Below are positions 42,162 to 50,370 of a DNA stretch of 64,000 nt, in pieces. The stretch lies in the NCBI GenBank assembly GCA_964460785.1, contig CAYWQB010000001.1, positions 558,001 through 622,000 of the forward strand, written 5' to 3'. Both the position numbers and the translations under genes were made by a program. The notes under the pieces were generated by a model. It was not told where the DNA came from. It saw only the letters and a program-made list of their open reading frames with translations, and did no database searches. This stretch comes from CAYWQB01 sp964460785 (GTDB lineage: Bacteria; Chlamydiota; Chlamydiia; Chlamydiales; CAYWQB01). Each line of letters begins with the position of its first letter. Positions within the stretch are counted from its first letter, which is position 1.

Positions 42162-43950
42162 TCTGCTGAGCAAGCGCTGCAGAAATACCTTGCACGCGAG
42201 CTAACTGCTGTTCTGTTGCTCGCTCAATTGCTTTCATAGAACCGAAATAGCGCAAAAGGGCTCGTTTGCGGGTTGGGCCTACACCTGGAATCTCATCTAA
42301 AAGGCTTTTTTGCACTTGAGAGATGCGTTTTTGCCGATGGAAGCTAATCACATAGCGATGTGCCTCATCACGAACCCTTTGAAAAAAATGCAGCAAGCTA
42401 GAATCTTTAGGTAAGAGAACCTTCTTTCCAGAGTAGTAAATAGACTCTTGTGTCATTCCTTTATCATGGCGAGATTTTTCTTTTGCACACGCAACTAGAT
42501 CTATCCCTGTGATTTCTTGCTCTTGCATCACTTCATGTGCGAGAGAGAGGTGCCCCTTTCCGCCATCAATAAGAATAAGATCGGGAAAGACCTTTTCTTG
42601 CTTCATTTTGGAAAAGCGCCTTTCAAGAACTTCGCGCAAAGCTCCATAGTCATCGCCAGGCTGGCTTTTTTTCATGGTAAACTTTCGGTAGTGATGAGGA
42701 CTTTTCTTTCCTGTGATAAATACCACCATAGCTGAAACAAAAGATTCTCCTGAGATATGCGAGTTATCAAAGCATTCAATCCGCTCAGGAAAGTTTAATA
42801 AACCAAGCTTCTCCCTCATTTGTTCGAGTAACTTTTCTGAAAGAGAGACGCCTGCTTTTTGGGAAAGTGCATGCTCTGCATTTTTCATTGCCAGCTGTAA
42901 AAACTGTCGCTTTTCACCTTTTTGAGGTACTTTTAAGACTGTTTTTGTCTGCCCCATATGATTGAGAATTTGCTGTAAAATTGGCGCTCGCTTGAGAGCT
43001 TTTGGCAGTAGAATCTCCTGTGGGGGCTTTTGGGATCCTCCAGAATACATTTGCAGCAACACTCGCTCTAAGACTTCTTCATCATCTTCAATTACTTGCT
43101 CAAAGAGTGTGCTTGTTGAACCTGTAAGCCTCCCCTCAAGAAAAATGAGTCGACAAATAGATAGCCGATCTTTTGCCCGATACAGGCCAAATACATCAAA
43201 ACTTGCTCTTCCAAGTTGCTCTACATTTTGTTTTTCAAGGGTATCCTGTATTGCACGCAAGCGCTTAACTAAGACCGCAGCTTTTTCGTACTCCATCTTT
43301 GCAGAAGCACTTTCGATCTCTTGTTGTAAGGCCTTTAAAACCCCCTCTCGCTTTCCTTTTAGGAATGCCTCTACTTGCTGCACAAGAGATTGATACTCAT
43401 CTTGCGTGCACTTATCTACGCAGGGAGCCACACACCTTCCCATCCCATGAAGAAGGCATGGGCGTGTGCGGTTAATCAGCTCTCGATCAGAGCACCTCCT
43501 CAATGGGAAAAGCTCTCGCAGCATCTCAAGAGTCTGTTTGGCACTTGCACTATGGGCATAAGGCCCAAAATACTTACCATCTTTTGGAGGCTTTCCTTTC
43601 ATCCGCACGAGCCGCAAGCAGGGCCATTTATGCTTATCGTTTAATTTCAGACAAAAAAAGGACTTATCATCCTTAAGAAGAACATTAAATGGAGGCTTGT
43701 GCTTTTTGATTAATGTGTTTTCTAAGAGTAGGGCTTCCTTCTCGGTATCTACAACAAATGTTTCTATCGACTCTACTTGTTTAAGAAGAAGAGGGATCAT
43801 CGCACGTTGATCTTGCCTTCTTTGGTATTGCCCTAAGCGCTTTTTCAAACTAATTGCTTTGCCAACATAAAGAACTTTTCCTCCCTTTGCATACATCAAA
43901 TAGACCCCAGGAAGATCTGGAAAGTTCACTTCAAAGGCTTCATCACTCAT
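42139..43950 (-). CDS. uvrC: Excinuclease ABC subunit C
   Basis: UvrC makes both incisions in nucleotide excision repair. It has 603 residues. Domains in order are GIY-YIG (PGVYLMYAKGGKVLYVGKAI) at 15-95, a Cys-rich linker (GRCVAPCVDKC), a UVR motif near 200-235, the RNase H-like endonuclease (ECFDNSHISGESFVSAMVVF, LILIDGGKGHL) and tandem helix-hairpin-helix (LDEIPGVGPTRKRALLRYFG). Its ATG overlaps the preceding lipoprotein stop by four bases (ATGA). It lies near mutS as in Chlamydia. Confidence 0.96.
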   Translation of the reverse strand: MSDEAFEVNFPDLPGVYLMYAKGGKVLYVGKAISLKKRLGQYQRRQDQRAMIPLLLKQVESIETFVVDTEKEALLLENTLIKKHKPPFNVLLKDDKSFFCLKLNDKHKWPCLRLVRMKGKPPKDGKYFGPYAHSASAKQTLEMLRELFPLRRCSDRELINRTRPCLLHGMGRCVAPCVDKCTQDEYQSLVQQVEAFLKGKREGVLKALQQEIESASAKMEYEKAAVLVKRLRAIQDTLEKQNVEQLGRASFDVFGLYRAKDRLSICRLIFLEGRLTGSTSTLFEQVIEDDEEVLERVLLQMYSGGSQKPPQEILLPKALKRAPILQQILNHMGQTKTVLKVPQKGEKRQFLQLAMKNAEHALSQKAGVSLSEKLLEQMREKLGLLNFPERIECFDNSHISGESFVSAMVVFITGKKSPHHYRKFTMKKSQPGDDYGALREVLERRFSKMKQEKVFPDLILIDGGKGHLSLAHEVMQEQEITGIDLVACAKEKSRHDKGMTQESIYYSGKKVLLPKDSSLLHFFQRVRDEAHRYVISFHRQKRISQVQKSLLDEIPGVGPTRKRALLRYFGSMKAIERATEQQLARVQGISAALAQQIKLFLES

Positions 43951-44969
43951 GAGGAAATTTCTTGCCAGCGGCGGTTAATTGTCTGAATACTTTGCTGAAT
44001 CATTTGCTTGCGTTCTTCTGGACTTGGGGGGAAGCTTAAAACATCTGTAGAGTTATAGTAAGGGTATTTTCTCTCAAAATCGAGCCAGAAGTCCGCTACA
44101 TGCTTGAGAGAAAACCCTGCTCTTTTTAGCAAGTAGAGGCTAACAAAGTCTGCATCACGAATATATTCTTTTGTTCCAAAGCCTTCTCCTAGCTTTCCGA
44201 ACAAGCCAAATGTTGGAAGTCCAGAGCTATAAAGCACAAGTAAATCTGCCAACATTCCGACAGAAACCTGCCCTGCACGATACCAAAACTGCTTGAGAAG
44301 GTTTTGCGCAATGCGGTTGCTAAGTAGATAGGCAAGCTCATCTCTAGTATCTGCATAGTGCATCATGCCTTCTGTAAGAAAGACATCAAAACCATTTGTA
44401 AAGGTTACAGATTTATTAGAGAGTACCAAAAGAAGGTGGTAGGGAGCTACCTCAACTCCTGGGATCACGCGCTCCCCTTTTTGGGTTCGCAAATGAATAG
44501 AAGGATACTTCTTAAAATGGGCATCGATTCTCTCCATGGCTTCCTCTGCGGTCAGATCTGCAGTCGATTCACCCTCAATAGCTAAAATTGCATCCCCCTT
44601 TCTCAAGCCAGCTTTGTAAGCTGGGAAGGAGGGATGAACATACTGTATCAGTACCGAGTCTTCTACTTGAAAGGCATAGTTCTTTTTTCTTTCAGAAGCT
44701 GACTGATAGCGCCCTAGCTCATATCCTTTATACAAAAACATACCTGTTGAGCGAATTTGCTCTTTTTCTGCAAAAGGAGCTGCTGCTCGTAATAAAGGAA
44801 GGCCCACCTCATACAGGCGGTTTTCTAGTGTGCGTACACGCAAGCTATCCCGTGTATGCTGTTTTTGCTTTCCCTCTCTAATTGCGATGTCCTGCTTTAC
44901 TGCATTACGAAACATAGGAGAGCAGCTTACGATCAAAAAAGAGAGAAAAAATAGAGGAATCCAGCGCAC
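43947..44969 (-). CDS. Lipoprotein with PDZ and catalytically degenerate M48-like domain
   Basis: A 340-residue lipoprotein from a GTG at 44969 preceded by AGG; a TTG two codons earlier is possible. The lipobox is LIVSC, with Cys16. A PDZ domain lies at about 85-165 (HPSFPAYKAGLRKGDAILAI). A region that aligns with M48 proteases follows: TFTNGFDVFLTEGMMHYADT, then DELAYLLSNRIAQNLLK. There HExxH reads NRIAQ (residues 218-222), and the later ExxxD reads RDADF. It is therefore probably an inactive envelope protein. It is translationally coupled to uvrC, with no obvious link in function. Confidence 0.72.
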   Translation of the reverse strand: MRWIPLFFLSFLIVSCSPMFRNAVKQDIAIREGKQKQHTRDSLRVRTLENRLYEVGLPLLRAAAPFAEKEQIRSTGMFLYKGYELGRYQSASERKKNYAFQVEDSVLIQYVHPSFPAYKAGLRKGDAILAIEGESTADLTAEEAMERIDAHFKKYPSIHLRTQKGERVIPGVEVAPYHLLLVLSNKSVTFTNGFDVFLTEGMMHYADTRDELAYLLSNRIAQNLLKQFWYRAGQVSVGMLADLLVLYSSGLPTFGLFGKLGEGFGTKEYIRDADFVSLYLLKRAGFSLKHVADFWLDFERKYPYYNSTDVLSFPPSPEERKQMIQQSIQTINRRWQEISS

Positions 44970-45031
44970 GAGCAACCTATCAGAAGATAAGAAAACCTTA
45001 TTCTAGATATCTGGTCGTTTTCTCGGAAGAG

Positions 45032-46339
45032 CTATAGCTGTGGAAAGGGGATAACACCCCCTTCCCTCAATCTGGCTCGGTTGGTGATATCTCGTCCAGG
45101 CGTGCGCTTTTGTATTAAAGAGAGAGCTTGCTCTGTACCTCCAGAGCAAAGCTGCTCCCAGTCTTCATCATGAAATAAGCTCCCTTCTCTTTCTAAGCGA
45201 AAGCCGGTCTCTATTTCCGATAAGCGCGTTGTATGCTTGGCAACCTCTCTTTCAACGAGATCTGGGAGATCGAGGTGTTCGTACTGAGCAAATACACGGC
45301 GAACAACACTTTCTCTATTTTGGGGAGCTATTGAAACTAAGCGCCTTGGCAAGGAAGTCAAGGGGCCAAAATAACGAAATGACTTGAGCCCAGAAACCCC
45401 TGCGGCATGTTCCTTTGGCTGTTTTACCAATTTTTTAGCTCGATGCCAGCGAGATAATTGAGTCTCTAAAGATTTGAGATCTTTCTTTGTCCAAGGTTCT
45501 GCTTTCTCCTGCAAAGCACGACAACAAGCAAGGCCTGCTGCCATCTGGGAACGGTACGTTTGCAGCTGCTGCAGCTTTTCCTTTGTTGCACGCTCACATT
45601 TAGACAAAAAAGCACGCAAGGCTGGCACAAATTGCTGCATCATTTCTTTTGCTGTGAGCTCTTTTTTAGACACCTGCTGCATCCAAGCTTGAAGCCTCGG
45701 ACGAAACTCTGCCTCAATACGCTTATCAACGCAGAGGTTAATCAACCGGCTGACTTGATATGTCACATTCATATGGTTCCGCTCAAACCAAGACCCTCCA
45801 AGCAGAGAGTTTCTAGACCAAAAACGATTGATAATTTTATGTGCTTCAGACTTTGTGATCGAGGGAGAGCGCAACCGATCAAGATCTTGGTGGCTAGCTC
45901 CTTTTGCCTGTAAAATTTTGTGATCCTCAGCGGATAAGATTTTTTTTGCAGCTCGAGAGATGATGGATTGCTTTTTCCTATCACGCAAATGAGGCAAAAG
46001 GTTTGCATGAGCAGCATGCATCCCTTTTTGTGTTGACTTCCCTGCCTGAAAGGCTGTGCGACCTCTGTGTGGGTGGTCTCCAAAGTTTTCCATGACAAGG
46101 GCCATAAGCGCTGCGACTTGCAACCGAGAGCTTGCAAGCTGGCGGATGCGCTCATCTTTTTCCAGAACAGAGAGCCTTGCTTGCTCTCCCCCTTCACTTG
46201 GCCCATGATTTCTCAAGTAGTGAACAACTCTTCGCCCTCTGACTGGAGTGGTCTTATTCAAAGTAGAAGGAGAGGTAAAAGGCGACGACCTTCGTCTAGT
46301 GGGAGAGGGAGAACCAAGGAGAGAGCCAGCTGTTGTCAT
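45032..46339 (-). CDS. Unrecognised basic helical protein, possible secreted effector
   Basis: A 435-residue protein that I do not recognise. The first 45 residues are rich in Ser, Thr, Pro and Arg and look disordered (MTTAGSLLGSPSPTRRRSSP). The rest is helical and strongly basic, with regular Leu spacing (KEKLQQLQTYRSQMAAGLAC) and no membrane segment or signal peptide. No Shine-Dalgarno sequence precedes the ATG. It lies between mutS and the lipoprotein-uvrC pair. An N-terminal type III secretion signal would fit the composition, but this is inference. Confidence 0.6.
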   Translation of the reverse strand: MTTAGSLLGSPSPTRRRSSPFTSPSTLNKTTPVRGRRVVHYLRNHGPSEGGEQARLSVLEKDERIRQLASSRLQVAALMALVMENFGDHPHRGRTAFQAGKSTQKGMHAAHANLLPHLRDRKKQSIISRAAKKILSAEDHKILQAKGASHQDLDRLRSPSITKSEAHKIINRFWSRNSLLGGSWFERNHMNVTYQVSRLINLCVDKRIEAEFRPRLQAWMQQVSKKELTAKEMMQQFVPALRAFLSKCERATKEKLQQLQTYRSQMAAGLACCRALQEKAEPWTKKDLKSLETQLSRWHRAKKLVKQPKEHAAGVSGLKSFRYFGPLTSLPRRLVSIAPQNRESVVRRVFAQYEHLDLPDLVEREVAKHTTRLSEIETGFRLEREGSLFHDEDWEQLCSGGTEQALSLIQKRTPGRDITNRARLREGGVIPFPQL

Positions 46340-46370
46340 TTCAAACTATAAATTAAATTAAACAAGGATA

Positions 46371-48893
46371 TTATAATAAAAACAGTTGGTTTTCAGGGAT
46401 CTTTTTCTTTCTACTCCCCTTTTTATTTACCACAACTGTTTGTCTTTCTTTTTTGACTTCAGCTCCTTCTTCTTCTAAATGACAAAGCAGCTGCTGTGCC
46501 CGGGTAATCACAGGCAAAGGAAGCCCAGCGAGCTTTGCCACATGAATGCCATAACTTTTGTCTGTCCCCCCACGCACAATTTTCCGTAAAAAGACAATCC
46601 CACTTTCACTTTCGCTCACTGCTACATTGTAATTTTTAGCTTTTGAGATGCGAGACTCAAGCTGCGTTAACTCCCAATAGTGGGTAGCGAACAGAGTCCT
46701 TGCCTGGCGCCCCGTTTCATTTAAAAGATATTCTGCCACAGACCAAGCAATTGAAATCCCATCATAGGTGCTTGTTCCTCGGCCTATTTCATCAAGGATC
46801 ACAAGTGACCGATCTGTTGCATGGTTAAGGATATAGGCCGTTTCACTCATTTCAACCATAAAGGTTGATTGCCCTTTTGCTAAGTTGTCACTAGCACCAA
46901 TCCGAGTAAAGACCTTATCACAAATACCTATATGCGCACGGCGTGCAGGAACAAAGCTCCCCATTTGTGCAAGAATCACAATTAAAGCGATCTGCCGAAT
47001 ATAGGTAGACTTCCCTGCCATATTTGGCCCTGTGAGTAAAATCAGCTGCTGCTCTTTGTCATTAAGCAACACATCATTAGCAACAAAGGCCTCTTGTGTC
47101 AGACGCTCAACAACAGGATGCCGTCCCTCTTCAATATGCAATTCCCTAGACAGATCAACAACAGGACGCACATAATGGCTTTGAGTTGCTTGCTGTGCAA
47201 AGCTTGCTAGCACATCAATCGTAGCTAAAGCTCGTGCTGTTTGTAGTACACGGTGTCCCTCTTGAATCGCTTTGTCTTCGAGCACCGCAAACAGTTCATG
47301 CTCTAGAGCGTGAATCTTCTCCTCAGCATGTAGCACTTTGTCCTCATAAGCTTTTAGCTCTGGAGAAATAAACCGTTCATTATTGGTCAAAGTTTGGCGC
47401 CTTTGGAAGCTTGCAGGCATATGCTGAGATTGTGCTCGGCTAACATCAATATAATATCCAAAAGCGCGTGTATACCCTACTTTAAGGGTTTTAATTCCCG
47501 TCTCTTCTCTTAACTGTGTTTGGTAAGCAACAAGCCACTCACTCCCTTTGGTCTTAATTTCGCGCAACTCATCAAGTTCTGCGCTATACCCCTTTTTGAA
47601 AGCACTACCTTCTCCAACACGCATAGGAGGGTCTTCCACTAATGCTTGCTCTATCTCTAACCGCAAACTTTTAGAGGAGCAAAGTTTTGAAAACTGCTCA
47701 TGGGTAAGAGGAGAACGTATCTGATTTGTCAGCTGACTAAGAAGCTCTACTCTTTCTAAGGACTGCTGTAGCCCTACAAGATCCCTAGGAGTGGCATACC
47801 CGGAATGGATACGCATCATCAGGCGCTCTAAATCTCGTACTCCAGAAAGCTTTGAACGGATATCTGCCAAAGCTTCTGGGTGATCTACCCATTCTTGCAC
47901 ACTTTCTAAGCGACTCTCTATTGCCTGACAATTCACTAAGGGGCGTTTCAGCCACTGTACCAGCAGCCGCCCTCCCATTGGGGTTGCTGTTTGGTCAATC
48001 ACATCAAGCAGTGTCCCTTTGCGCGTTCTATCTTCTAGAGACTCACAAAGCTCAAGGTTTCGTAAGGTGGTCTGGTCTAAAGTTAAACAATCAATCGCAG
48101 AGTAGCTAGTTACAGGCTCTACGTGATTAAAAGGAAGACATAAGCTCTCTGTTATGTACAATCCTAATGTTCCAGCTGCATTAATAGCAGAAGGTTTTCC
48201 TTTAAAGCCCAAGCCGTCTAACACTTGCACGTGAAATGTCTGTGTCAAAAAGTCATAGGCCATTTGGTAGGAGAATCGCCAATCATCAAGCACTGTGGTC
48301 CCAACACTCCACTGTTGCTTCAGCTCTTCAAAGTGCTCTTTATTTTTTTCAAAGCTTTTCTTGGCAGTCAAAACTTCTGCAGGCTTTAATCGGTAAACCT
48401 CTGCAAAAAGCTCTTGTGCATTCTCCCACTCTGAAGCTTTAAACTCTCCTGTTGAAAGATCCAGGTAGGCCAAGCCATACGAGTTACCTTCCTGGATAAT
48501 GGCGACAAAGTAGTTATTGGTTTTTTCTTGTAAAAGAGAGGAGTCCAAAATTGTTCCAGGGGTCACAAAACGCGCAATGTCGCGCTTCACAATGCCCTTT
48601 GTTTTTTTAGGATCTTCCATCTGCTCTGCGACGGCAACTTTATAACCTCGTGCGACAAGGCGATCAATATAGCTTTGGCAGGTATGCACAGGAACACCAC
48701 TCATAGGAATTCCTTGACGCTTAGTCAAGGTAAGCTCTAATTCCTTAGCTAAAGCTTCTGCATCTTCATAAAATGCCTCATAAAAATCTCCCATGCGAAA
48801 GAGAAGAAGCGCATCTTGAGATTTTTCTTTACAAGCGTGCCACTGCTGCATCATAGGTGTAGGCTTTGACTCAACAGAGGGGCTAGCAGTCAT
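46371..48893 (-). CDS. mutS: DNA mismatch repair protein MutS
   Basis: It recognises mismatches and starts repair with MutL. The ATG at 48893 (MTASPSVESKPTPMMQQWHA) is chosen because GGAG lies 6 bases upstream; a TTG four codons earlier is the longest frame. The product has 840 residues. The mismatch-binding Phe is in LLFRMGDFYEAFYEDA. Walker A is LTGPNMAGKSTYIRQ and the composite motif is VILDEIGRGTSTYDG. The C-terminus ends in a basic stretch after the ATPase. Confidence 0.96.
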   Translation of the reverse strand: MTASPSVESKPTPMMQQWHACKEKSQDALLLFRMGDFYEAFYEDAEALAKELELTLTKRQGIPMSGVPVHTCQSYIDRLVARGYKVAVAEQMEDPKKTKGIVKRDIARFVTPGTILDSSLLQEKTNNYFVAIIQEGNSYGLAYLDLSTGEFKASEWENAQELFAEVYRLKPAEVLTAKKSFEKNKEHFEELKQQWSVGTTVLDDWRFSYQMAYDFLTQTFHVQVLDGLGFKGKPSAINAAGTLGLYITESLCLPFNHVEPVTSYSAIDCLTLDQTTLRNLELCESLEDRTRKGTLLDVIDQTATPMGGRLLVQWLKRPLVNCQAIESRLESVQEWVDHPEALADIRSKLSGVRDLERLMMRIHSGYATPRDLVGLQQSLERVELLSQLTNQIRSPLTHEQFSKLCSSKSLRLEIEQALVEDPPMRVGEGSAFKKGYSAELDELREIKTKGSEWLVAYQTQLREETGIKTLKVGYTRAFGYYIDVSRAQSQHMPASFQRRQTLTNNERFISPELKAYEDKVLHAEEKIHALEHELFAVLEDKAIQEGHRVLQTARALATIDVLASFAQQATQSHYVRPVVDLSRELHIEEGRHPVVERLTQEAFVANDVLLNDKEQQLILLTGPNMAGKSTYIRQIALIVILAQMGSFVPARRAHIGICDKVFTRIGASDNLAKGQSTFMVEMSETAYILNHATDRSLVILDEIGRGTSTYDGISIAWSVAEYLLNETGRQARTLFATHYWELTQLESRISKAKNYNVAVSESESGIVFLRKIVRGGTDKSYGIHVAKLAGLPLPVITRAQQLLCHLEEEGAEVKKERQTVVVNKKGSRKKKIPENQLFLL

Positions 48894-48969
48894 TGTTCTC
48901 TCCAAAAAATAAAAATCAGTGAACCGATTCTAAGAGATCCCCTTCCGTCATATCAATGGCAAAGTTTTT

Positions 48970-50274
48970 TTACTCCCCTCCTTCTCCTCCAGGCTCACCT
49001 TCACCTGGCCAAACGACTTCTTCCCAACCATCACCTACCTCTATTAATGAGGGCGTTAGAGATTCTCTTTCGGCATGCTCCCAGTCAACCTCTTCGGCAG
49101 CAGCTTTTTCCAGAGCTTCCCTTTGCTTTCCAGCTTCATCAAAAACAAATGTCCATTTCAAAAGCTCTAAAGAGACAAGGTCTGCGTGCATCTCTTGCTT
49201 CAGCCCCAAAGGGTTCTGAGCTTCCTCCTCCATGTTTTTTAAATATTTTTCATGAATTTCTAAGCAATCTCTACATAAGTCTTCAGGAGCAACAAGTATG
49301 TCAATACGCTGGCTCAGCGGCTCTATGGTCTCTTCAATATCTGCAAGAAATTTGTCTTTTTCGAGTTCTTTTTCTACCTCTTTCCCAGCCATCTGCTCAT
49401 CTAAAAAAGTAATTTCTGCACTACAGATATGGTCTACCCCCGTTTGGTGGTGTTTGATCGAATGTAAAATATCCTGAAATTTTCCATAGATCTCCGAGTA
49501 GGCTTCTCGAGTCTTTTCTTCAACCTTCTCTTTCTCAAAGACTAAGTACTCTTCTACTCTTTCTCTAATAACAGCAAAGTGTTCATTACGGTCATACTTA
49601 CGTGCCTGGATTGCTCTTTTTTTCTCTGCGAAAGTGCATCTCTCATTGAATGCTCCCTGTGCACCTAAAAGATCTTCCAATTGTCTCTTAGCATCAAGAG
49701 TCTCCTTTCTCTCACCTAACGCTGTAGGCTCTTTCTTTAGCTTTTCAAAGTAGCTACTGATCTGAGTAAGTGTAAGTATAGATGCACTGAGCATTTGATG
49801 ATCAAGTACAGTGGGCTCTTCCATAGAAATCAGCTGACTCGCCGTTGTATGAACCTCTTCAAACTTTTGGCTTAAAAGAGTAAAGACTCTTTCAGTAACC
49901 TTTGTATCTCCCCCTGAAGCAATCGTACATTCCCAAGATGCTTTGCCCGTTTGGATAGCTGCTATGTAGCCCTCACTCTCAGAACCGGCGGAAACTTCAG
50001 GGAATGTTTTTAGATACTTTGCAATTGTCTTTTTCAGCTGGCGATCATTTGTTGGATAAACCGCTACTTCCTGAATAAGCCGCGATTCAAGAGTTTGGAA
50101 CTCTTCAAAGAAAGGTTTGAAGTCTTCTCTGGGGTCTGCAACAACTACATCTCCTCCCCCTGCCATCATAGCAGAGGGCAGACCCACCCTTACTGAGGTA
50201 GGCACTGTTAAGTGCAAACGCCCCATTTTTTGCAATAAGCTATACACTCCTCCACGCGGAACTGCAGTACTCAT
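48970..50274 (-). CDS. Unrecognised acidic coiled-coil protein
   Basis: A 434-residue protein without recognised relatives. The first 50 residues are hydrophobic and Gly/Pro-rich, with no clear signal peptide (MSTAVPRGGVYSLLQKMGRL). The remainder is strongly helical and acidic, with heptad-like stretches (EVEKELEKDKFLADIEETIE). It ends in a Gly/Glu/Pro tail (WPGEGEPGGEGGE). GAGG lies 6 bases before the ATG. It lies between mutS and fliD on the same strand, 96 bases after fliD by transcript order. It could be an effector, structural protein or secretion chaperone; nothing in the sequence decides. Confidence 0.6.
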   Translation of the reverse strand: MSTAVPRGGVYSLLQKMGRLHLTVPTSVRVGLPSAMMAGGGDVVVADPREDFKPFFEEFQTLESRLIQEVAVYPTNDRQLKKTIAKYLKTFPEVSAGSESEGYIAAIQTGKASWECTIASGGDTKVTERVFTLLSQKFEEVHTTASQLISMEEPTVLDHQMLSASILTLTQISSYFEKLKKEPTALGERKETLDAKRQLEDLLGAQGAFNERCTFAEKKRAIQARKYDRNEHFAVIRERVEEYLVFEKEKVEEKTREAYSEIYGKFQDILHSIKHHQTGVDHICSAEITFLDEQMAGKEVEKELEKDKFLADIEETIEPLSQRIDILVAPEDLCRDCLEIHEKYLKNMEEEAQNPLGLKQEMHADLVSLELLKWTFVFDEAGKQREALEKAAAEEVDWEHAERESLTPSLIEVGDGWEEVVWPGEGEPGGEGGE

Positions 50275-50370
50275 TAGCCACCTCTTCTAAATCATGAATT
50301 GATGACTGTCCTTTCTAAACCTAAAAGATTTTTTAATGCTATCTTTTAAATTCAAAAAAGTTTCATGAGA

